NCBI GenBank assembly: GCA_964569815.1
Contig: CAZMUN010000002.1
Coordinates: 1-64,000, forward strand
Direction of reading: 5' to 3'
Length of the DNA stretch: 64,000 bases
DNA from: CAZMUN01 sp964569815
GTDB lineage: Archaea; Iainarchaeota; Iainarchaeia; Iainarchaeales; GCA-2688035
Under the pieces are notes generated by a model. That model worked only from the letters and a program-made list of their open reading frames with translations, did not search any database and was not told the origin of the DNA. Shown in pieces: positions 59,013 to 64,000 of the stretch; positions within the stretch are counted from its first letter, which is position 1; each line of letters begins with the position of its first letter. The translations under genes and the position numbers were made by a program.

Positions 59013-59641
59013 CCAGTGAATTCGTCCACTTCAACGCCCGGGTTCTCAAAATCAACAATCCAAACGCAGTTCTCCCTGCCGGCCTGGTCAGAAATGGCAT
59101 AGCATATGTCATAATCCAGTAGCTCGCGGGCCACTTCTGCATGGCACCTGTATTTTTGGCTTATGTTTTCCGAAAAGTATTCGTTGCAGATTGCAAGCTT
59201 GTCGTTTTTGAACTGGGCATCGTAGGGGGATATGCAGGCATAGTAGCCTGGATTGTCATCAGAATATGTTTCTTCACACTCACCCAGCTTTTCTTGAATA
59301 TCCAAAGAAACAAAGTCGCGGGCAATCGACCTAATGCAGATTATTCTGTCAGGCCCATATTCAATGTTAAGGCACCTTTCAGGGTCCTGGTAATCAAAAG
59401 CTTCAAAACGCCAGCATAGGTCCCTTTTGTAGGAAGTTTCCTGCTGCCCACAAGGCTGCAAAATGCTCCCCTCTTCCACAGGCGCTGGATCGGCATCAAC
59501 ATACCAGCTTTCCTCAAGGTCTTCCTCACCCAATTCATAGTCCTCAGCTGGCTGGGCCTCCTGCTGCTGGTATAAAACAAAAACAAGGCCGCACGCCACA
59601 GCAACAGCCAAAACCCCGTAAACGATATTTTTTTGCTCCAT
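59009..59641 (-). CDS. Cys-rich exported or membrane-anchored protein
   Basis: This 210-residue protein has an N-terminal transmembrane/signal segment (about 6-24), an acidic linker and a mainly helical domain with about ten cysteines (CGQQETSYKRDLCWRF through YDICYAISDQAGRENCVW), likely disulfide-bonded outside the cell. No family is recognised. Confidence 0.6.
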   Translation of the reverse strand: MEQKNIVYGVLAVAVACGLVFVLYQQQEAQPAEDYELGEEDLEESWYVDADPAPVEEGSILQPCGQQETSYKRDLCWRFEAFDYQDPERCLNIEYGPDRIICIRSIARDFVSLDIQEKLGECEETYSDDNPGYYACISPYDAQFKNDKLAICNEYFSENISQKYRCHAEVARELLDYDICYAISDQAGRENCVWIVDFENPGVEVDEFTG

Positions 59642-59750
59642 GCAAATTTATTATGTCTTAAACCCTATTTAAGCTTTTTTAAGAACAGAAAAAACGGAAA
59701 GGGTATACTTTTATTAACTGAAAAGCAGTAATAGTTTCTCAGTGACTAAA

Positions 59751-60419
59751 ATGCCACAAAAGCCGAATGCAAGCAATGCAAGCATTATATCAATAATCAG
59801 AGAAATGGTCCGAGCAGGCGAACCAGAAGAAAACATAATAAAGTCATTGAAAGAGCTGGGCATAAAAGAAAAAGACGCAAAAAAACTGCTTTTGATCGGC
59901 GAAGCCGACACCTTTTCGCTCCTCCAAAACGAAATAAACAAAATGGTAAAAGAGTACTTTGAAAAGGAAAAGCCAGAACTAAAAAAATACATAAAAGAAG
60001 AAACCGAAAAAGCCGAAAAGGAAATGGTTGAAAAAGTGGAAAAGCGCGCATTGAACGCCTTCAAAGAAGACCAGCGCTTTATTGAAAACCAGGCAACCAT
60101 GTTCCAGTCAAGAATAAACCAAAGCGTGAAAAACATCCTGCAACTGAACCAGGAAATAAAAAGAAATATAGCAGAGCTTGCAAGCCGTGTCTCAAACAAC
60201 GAAAGAGAAGTCTGGTCCATGAAAGACCTTATTTTTGGAAGCCGCGGCGTAAGATACATAAGCTACGGGCTTGTTTCCCTGGAATTGGGACTAGTTGGGG
60301 CAACAGCCTACCTTTTTTACACAAACGCCCAAGGCCTGAATCTTGGAACAATGGTTTCAGTGGCAGCAATTGGAGCCACGCTTGCCACCATTGTCATGAT
60401 AATAAGGCTAAAAGTATAG
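59751..60419 (+). CDS. Coiled-coil membrane protein
   Basis: From the ATG at 59751 it has 222 residues: an N-terminal helical domain (REMVRAGEPEENIIKSLKELG), a long charged coiled coil (about 50-150), and two C-terminal hydrophobic segments (about 165-185 and 197-215). It may tether a complex to the membrane. A GTG at 59742 is possible but less likely. Confidence 0.65.
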   Translation: MPQKPNASNASIISIIREMVRAGEPEENIIKSLKELGIKEKDAKKLLLIGEADTFSLLQNEINKMVKEYFEKEKPELKKYIKEETEKAEKEMVEKVEKRALNAFKEDQRFIENQATMFQSRINQSVKNILQLNQEIKRNIAELASRVSNNEREVWSMKDLIFGSRGVRYISYGLVSLELGLVGATAYLFYTNAQGLNLGTMVSVAAIGATLATIVMIIRLKV

Positions 60420-60433
60420 CCCCCCAAAAAAAA

Positions 60434-60574
60434 TCAGATGCCTTTATCGTTATGCCGCTTGTAAGCGGAAAGGGCTTCAAGAGCATCCTTTAACAAAACC
60501 TTGTTCCTAATGCCCTTTTCATCCCTAAGCCTTAGCTTAAGGTCATGGATAACGTCATCCAAAATAAGCCTCAT
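60434..60574 (-). CDS. Candidate 46-residue protein
   Basis: This short frame, MRLILDDVIHDLKLRLRDEK through AYKRHNDKGI, is helical and charged with no known motif. It follows the Hjc gene on the same strand by 31 bp, which supports co-transcription. Coding is not proven. Confidence 0.45.
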   Translation of the reverse strand: MRLILDDVIHDLKLRLRDEKGIRNKVLLKDALEALSAYKRHNDKGI

Positions 60575-60605
60575 ATAAAGAAATGGCTTGAAAAGCTTTA
60601 AAAAT

Positions 60606-61004
60606 TCAACCAATGGATTGGCAGATTACTTCATCCAAGCCCTTTCCCACTGCCTGAGCCTGCTTTAGGCTAAGCGTAAAAAACTTGCCTGTTTTATTCA
60701 TCTGCGCGGGCTTAAAGAAAAGCCAGCCTTTTCTTGGAATCTTCCACCCAACCCACGCCTCAGAACCAGCCTTTTTAGCCCAATCCAAGAGCTCGCCAAT
60801 CTGAACAAGGGCAATGGCAAGGTTTTTGGCTTTTCTGGCCTTGCATTCCACCGCAATTATCCGGCCCGCCTTTAAAGCAATTACGTCAGGAGCAGGCAAA
60901 GGGCTTGTGCCAGAGCCAGCAATCCTTACAACGGAAAAGCCGGCCTGGAAAAAAAGATGCATTAGCTCACGTTCAGCGTTTGCTCCCTTGCTATGGTAAG
61001 GCAT
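60606..61004 (-). CDS. hjc: Holliday junction resolvase Hjc
   Basis: This nuclease cuts four-way junctions. From the ATG at 61004 it has 132 residues, with KGANAERELMHLFFQAGFSV, the acidic catalytic site at PDVIALKAGRIIAVECKARK (Asp, then ExK), and the basic C-terminus. An upstream Met at 61037 is rejected as non-conserved. Its 5' space is a divergent promoter region shared with DUF167. Confidence 0.92.
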   Translation of the reverse strand: MPYHSKGANAERELMHLFFQAGFSVVRIAGSGTSPLPAPDVIALKAGRIIAVECKARKAKNLAIALVQIGELLDWAKKAGSEAWVGWKIPRKGWLFFKPAQMNKTGKFFTLSLKQAQAVGKGLDEVICQSIG

Positions 61005-61099
61005 ACGGGTAAAAAGAGCAAAAGAGCATAAAAACAAATACGGGAAAAAAAGGGGTTCTTTTATATTCTTTTCCTCTACATAATTATTTTAGTGGAATC

Positions 61100-61125
61100 A
61101 GGCAATTGATAGGTTGCCTTTTTTT
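61100..61125 (+). terminator. Hairpin with T-run in the divergent space before DUF167
   Basis: aggcaa and ttgcct form a 6-bp stem with an 8-nt loop, followed by seven T residues, like an intrinsic terminator on the plus strand. It lies upstream of DUF167 rather than downstream of a gene, so it may act as a leader attenuator. The rest of the 205-bp gap (61005-61209) is A/T-rich with no gene. Confidence 0.4.
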
Positions 61126-61209
61126 AGGGAATTAAAAAAATTAAGAATTTATCAAAATTAATTGCAATCATTTTTGGTTAGAAAGCGTTTAATTTTTTTG
61201 TTGCTTTTG

Positions 61210-61518
61210 ATGGTTGTAAAAGTTGGAAAAAATTTGAAGGAAAACCGGCAAGGCACTTTTTTGCCCGTGCAGGTTGTTCCAAGAGGCAAGGAATTTGCCT
61301 TAATTGGTTTTGATGAATGGACAGGCAGCCTCAAAGTAAGGTTGTCTAAACCAAAAGAAAAAGGAAAGGCCAACAAGGAATTGTTGCAAAAACTGCGCGG
61401 TTTTTTCGGCGCAGAAGTTGAGATTACAAAAGGAAAAAAAGCCCAGCAAAAAATTCTGCTGGTTCACGCGGAAAAAACACGCGTTGAAAAAAGCCTTTCC
61501 GCCCTATTAAAGGCCTGA
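61210..61518 (+). CDS. DUF167/YggU family protein
   Basis: This 102-residue protein from ATG 61210 has the DUF167 pattern LPVQVVPRGKEFALIGF...KVRLSKPKEKGKANKELLQKL. Family members are small alpha/beta proteins of unclear function found in all domains. It precedes dnaG on the same strand by 41 bp. Confidence 0.85.
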   Translation: MVVKVGKNLKENRQGTFLPVQVVPRGKEFALIGFDEWTGSLKVRLSKPKEKGKANKELLQKLRGFFGAEVEITKGKKAQQKILLVHAEKTRVEKSLSALLKA

Positions 61519-61559
61519 ACCTGATTCTACGCCAAAAAAAAAGAAAGGTGATTTAGGAA

Positions 61560-62825
61560 ATGGCAAAAACCTATTTAAGCACTGTAAAGTATGTAATAAA
61601 AACAAACTTTACAATAGACGGAATAGTTGACAAGCACGACATAATTGGAGCGATTTTTGGGCAAAGCGAAGGCCTAATTGGAGAGGAAATGGACCTCAAA
61701 GAGCTTCAAAAAAACGGAAAGCTTGGCAGGATTGAAGTGGAAACCAAAACCAAAAGCGGAAAAACCGTTGGAACAGTGACTGTTCCAAGCAGTCTGGACC
61801 GCGTTCAAACAAGCATTCTTGCAGCAGCAATAGAATCAGTTGACAAAGTCGGCCCCTGCACAAGCAAATTTGAAACCCAAGGCATTGAAGACGCCAGGCA
61901 GGAGAAAAGAAAAGCAGTAACAGACCGCGCCAAAGAGCTTCTGCAAAAAATGGGGGTTGAAATGCCCGAAACCCAGGAATTGACAGAACAAATAAGAGGC
62001 GATTTAAGGACAGCGGGAATCAAGGAAATTGGGCAAGAAAAGATAGCCATAGGACCGGAAGTGGATTCCAGCGACGAACTGATACTGGTTGAAGGAAGAG
62101 CCGACGTTTTGAACCTAGTAAGGCATGGAATAAAAAACGTTGCCTGTGTAGGCGGGGCAAAAACCTCCAAGACAGTGGAAAACCTGGCAAGAGGAAAAAA
62201 GGTTACCTTGTTTGTCGACGGCGACCGCGGAGGAGACCTGATTGCAAGGCAGTTGGGAAAGTTCCTGAAAGTGGATTCAACTGCAAGGGCTCCAGACGGA
62301 AAAGAAGTTGAAGAACTCACCCTAAAAGAGATTTTGAGCAGCCTGAGAAAAAAAGGCGAAGCAGAAGACAGGGGAAGCAGAAGCCAGCCATACTCTGATT
62401 CAAGGAGCTACCGCCCCAGAAACGATTACAGAAAAAGAGACAACTATAAAAGAGGGCGAAGGCCACCAAAAAAAGACTATGGGCGAAGCCGAGGGCCACC
62501 CAGAAGGGAACAAAGATACGAAAGGCCCCCAATGCCAATAAAGCCCAACGACTTAGGCGAATACAGCCAGCATATGAAAGACCTTGAAGGAAGCCTCAAA
62601 GCAAAGATTCTTGGCAAGGACAAAAAAGTCTTGAAAGAAGTGGATGTCCGCGACCTGCTTAAAGAGATGGGAAAAACCAAGAACGCGGAAGCCATAGTTC
62701 TCGACGGCATAATAACAAAAAGGCTTTTGGACGAAGCCGAAAAAAACAGCGTCAAAGAGCTTGTAGGCGTAAAAAAAGGAAAAATAGAGGAAACAGGCAA
62801 AGTAAAGGTTTCAAGCCTTTACTAA
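61560..62825 (+). CDS. dnaG: Archaeal DnaG (primase-type protein)
   Basis: Archaeal DnaG has a Toprim core and also serves the exosome and RNA metabolism. The 421-residue protein has Toprim acids Glu179 in ILVEGRADVL and Asp220/Asp222 in FVDGDRGGD. Between the Toprim core and the C-terminal domain is an Arg/Tyr/Pro-rich low-complexity linker (about 269-327), which most homologues lack. It follows DUF167 and overlaps the convergent membrane-protein gene by 4 bp. Confidence 0.93.
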   Translation: MAKTYLSTVKYVIKTNFTIDGIVDKHDIIGAIFGQSEGLIGEEMDLKELQKNGKLGRIEVETKTKSGKTVGTVTVPSSLDRVQTSILAAAIESVDKVGPCTSKFETQGIEDARQEKRKAVTDRAKELLQKMGVEMPETQELTEQIRGDLRTAGIKEIGQEKIAIGPEVDSSDELILVEGRADVLNLVRHGIKNVACVGGAKTSKTVENLARGKKVTLFVDGDRGGDLIARQLGKFLKVDSTARAPDGKEVEELTLKEILSSLRKKGEAEDRGSRSQPYSDSRSYRPRNDYRKRDNYKRGRRPPKKDYGRSRGPPRREQRYERPPMPIKPNDLGEYSQHMKDLEGSLKAKILGKDKKVLKEVDVRDLLKEMGKTKNAEAIVLDGIITKRLLDEAEKNSVKELVGVKKGKIEETGKVKVSSLY

Positions 62826-63250
62826 CGCTTTTTCTTCTTTCCTTTTTGTTTTTCTTCTTCAGCAGCCACTGGCCTTGGCATGCGAACTATTCTGGTGTTG
62901 TAAAGGAAAAGGCCTAAAACAAAGGCCGCAGCCCAAAACAAAAGCTCTCCAACAGGCCTAAGCAAAGTAACCAAAAACTGCCTAGAGGTAATGCCAGGCT
63001 GGTCTGAACGAAGCTGCAAACCAGAAATCCTGTACAAGGAATCCTTGCAGTCGCTGTACTGCAGCATTGCAACGCTTTCATTGCCCCAGCCAATGCTTGC
63101 AACACACTTTGGGTATTTCTTCATCGCATCCCAAGAATCAAACATATTGCCTGCGGCAACAACAAACATCACAATAGCCAAAACGATTATGAACGAGCCA
63201 AGCACCCTTGGCAAAAAAAGCCTGCTTTTTCCAAAATAAAAGAACGCCAT
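62822..63250 (-). CDS. Two-helix membrane protein
   Basis: This 142-residue protein has hydrophobic segments at about 14-35 and 102-122 around a small loop domain with two cysteines, and a Lys-rich C-terminal tail. No family is recognised. It lies between dnaG and a surface-protein gene. Confidence 0.55.
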   Translation of the reverse strand: MAFFYFGKSRLFLPRVLGSFIIVLAIVMFVVAAGNMFDSWDAMKKYPKCVASIGWGNESVAMLQYSDCKDSLYRISGLQLRSDQPGITSRQFLVTLLRPVGELLFWAAAFVLGLFLYNTRIVRMPRPVAAEEEKQKGKKKKR

Positions 63251-63317
63251 GATTTCACCAGCAACAAATAGTGTTTAAGGGTATTTAAAGCTTGCTGAAG
63301 CCCAAAAACCAGCCTAA

Positions 63318-64000
63318 TTATTCTCCAACCGCAATAAAAGAAAAAGCCCTTTCATAGCTTGTGGCTCCGTTGTATGCCCTTGGCTCAAACCTGAAGCCGT
63401 TTGCAGTTACATTCCTTAAATTTACCTCCCTCGGGGCTTTTGTGGTGGCAATTGTGTCATCAGTAACGGTTGCAACAACAGTCGGAGGAGAAGAAAAAGG
63501 CGTATCAAAAGTTACATCACAGTAGTCAGGATTGGTTAGGGTGTAAACAGCTGAAAAGCCGGTGCCCTTTACAACATTTCCCACATTGTCCACCGTCCCA
63601 AATACAGCTCTTGAAAAGCCTGTTGAGGCATCAGCACACGTCCAAGAACCAGACGAAAATTTAAGAGTTTGGCCCTCTAAACAGGCAGGCAGCCCAGAAC
63701 CAGTTGTTTCACCAAGCGCAGGAATAAAGCAGCGGTAAGGCCTTTGCTCTTGTTCACCTGCATCGGCTACTGCAGCCAAATCCCAGTTTCCTCCGCCAAT
63801 ATGGTCATACTTTATGCCAAAACAGTAATTGTCCCAATCTCCGCCGTCAAGGCCGCCGTCCAAAAAATGCTGTGTCGTAATGGCAGTGATATCAAGGCCA
63901 AGGCTGTACTTCATTCCAGTGTAAGCCTCGTTAAAGCTTGGAAGCCGGCCGCCATAACTATTAAAGCAATCCATTACCGCAGCCCTGCATTCCTTTGCAG
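63318..64000 (-). CDS. Surface protein with H-lectin-like domain (5' end outside window)
   Basis: The reading frame is open to the right edge, so the N-terminus is missing. The C-terminal region (VTFDTPFSSPPTVVAT, then VNLRNVTANGFRFEP and SFIAVGE) fits an H-type lectin fold. The preceding part, with YGGRLPSFNEAY and an AEQEQRPYRCFIPALG-like section, resembles domains of secreted adhesins. It is probably exposed and binds carbohydrate; calcium or sugar specificity cannot be told. Confidence 0.6.
   Translation of the reverse strand, partial: AKECRAAVMDCFNSYGGRLPSFNEAYTGMKYSLGLDITAITTQHFLDGGLDGGDWDNYCFGIKYDHIGGGNWDLAAVADAGEQEQRPYRCFIPALGETTGSGLPACLEGQTLKFSSGSWTCADASTGFSRAVFGTVDNVGNVVKGTGFSAVYTLTNPDYCDVTFDTPFSSPPTVVATVTDDTIATTKAPREVNLRNVTANGFRFEPRAYNGATSYERAFSFIAVGE

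Noticed and set aside
1..64000. CRISPR arrays, rRNA genes and intact transposases
   Set aside because: No regularly spaced repeats, rRNA-like sequence or transposase motifs were found anywhere in the window.

Overview
The window is a gene-dense stretch of an archaeal chromosome. Archaeal markers include a CDC48-type ATPase, archaeal DnaG, RNA polymerase subunit K, ribosomal protein S17e, aEF1-beta, ABCE1, Pelota, class I CCA-adding enzyme, Hjc, NreA, HerA/NurA, Rad50, TYW3, Pth2, class III signal-peptide pilins and TATA-type promoters. Small compact genes, bacterial-type ThrRS and GpmI, and shortened or split versions of several proteins (Rad50, the NFACT family, an NrdD relative) suggest a DPANN-like lineage such as Diapherotrites or Micrarchaeota. 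That placement is inference from gene content only.

Layout. 1-2.4 kb: six small pilin-like genes, with a hairpin at the left edge resembling an IS200/IS605 end. 2.4-16.7 kb: M50 protease, CDC48 with a 493-residue intein, an NFACT-R-only protein, an Lrp-like regulator, topoisomerase I, a cation/proton antiporter, a second Lrp, an ATP-cone/NrdD-like protein without a glycyl-radical domain, membrane proteins and a tRNA methylthiotransferase. 16.8-21.2 kb: RFC small subunit, the PCNA-binding repair protein NreA (PIP box at its very C-terminus, duplicated fragment at its start), ThrRS. 21.3-28 kb: a complete type IV pilus locus (ATPase, two membrane proteins, five pilins, prepilin peptidase). 28-33.2 kb: OB-fold protein, DUF112/TctA permease, JAMM protease, GpmI, and a third pilin cluster. 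33.2-37.7 kb: ABCE1 and Pelota side by side, then PurF. 37.7-41.2 kb (minus strand): secreted protein, Elp3, winged-helix protein, a small CARF-like protein and a membrane-anchored nuclease. 41.2-46.6 kb: phosphoesterase, TYW3, ThpR, a second secretion-type ATPase, CCA-adding enzyme, and tRNA-Arg(UCG) placed 2 nt before an acetyltransferase gene. 46.8-50.4 kb: zinc ribbon plus aEF1-beta, Rad50, S17e, RpoK. 50.4-55.2 kb: an unrecognised Cys-cluster protein and a HerA/zinc-ribbon/NurA operon. 55.4-64 kb: ArsR-type regulator with IscS and IscU, Pth2, coiled-coil membrane protein, Hjc, DUF167, DnaG, and a truncated H-lectin-like surface protein at the right edge.

Three themes recur: surface pili (14 pilin-like genes in three clusters, two ATPases, one peptidase); translation quality control and tRNA modification (ABCE1, Pelota, NFACT-R, Elp3, MtaB, TYW3, CCA enzyme, Pth2, ThrRS); and genome maintenance (RFC, NreA, Rad50, HerA, NurA, Hjc, topoisomerase I, DnaG). 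No rRNA, CRISPR array or intact transposase gene was found. The most unusual items are the minus-strand CARF-like/nuclease pair, the radical-less NrdD relative, the tRNA fused to an mRNA leader, and the inverted-repeat element between rfcS and nreA.
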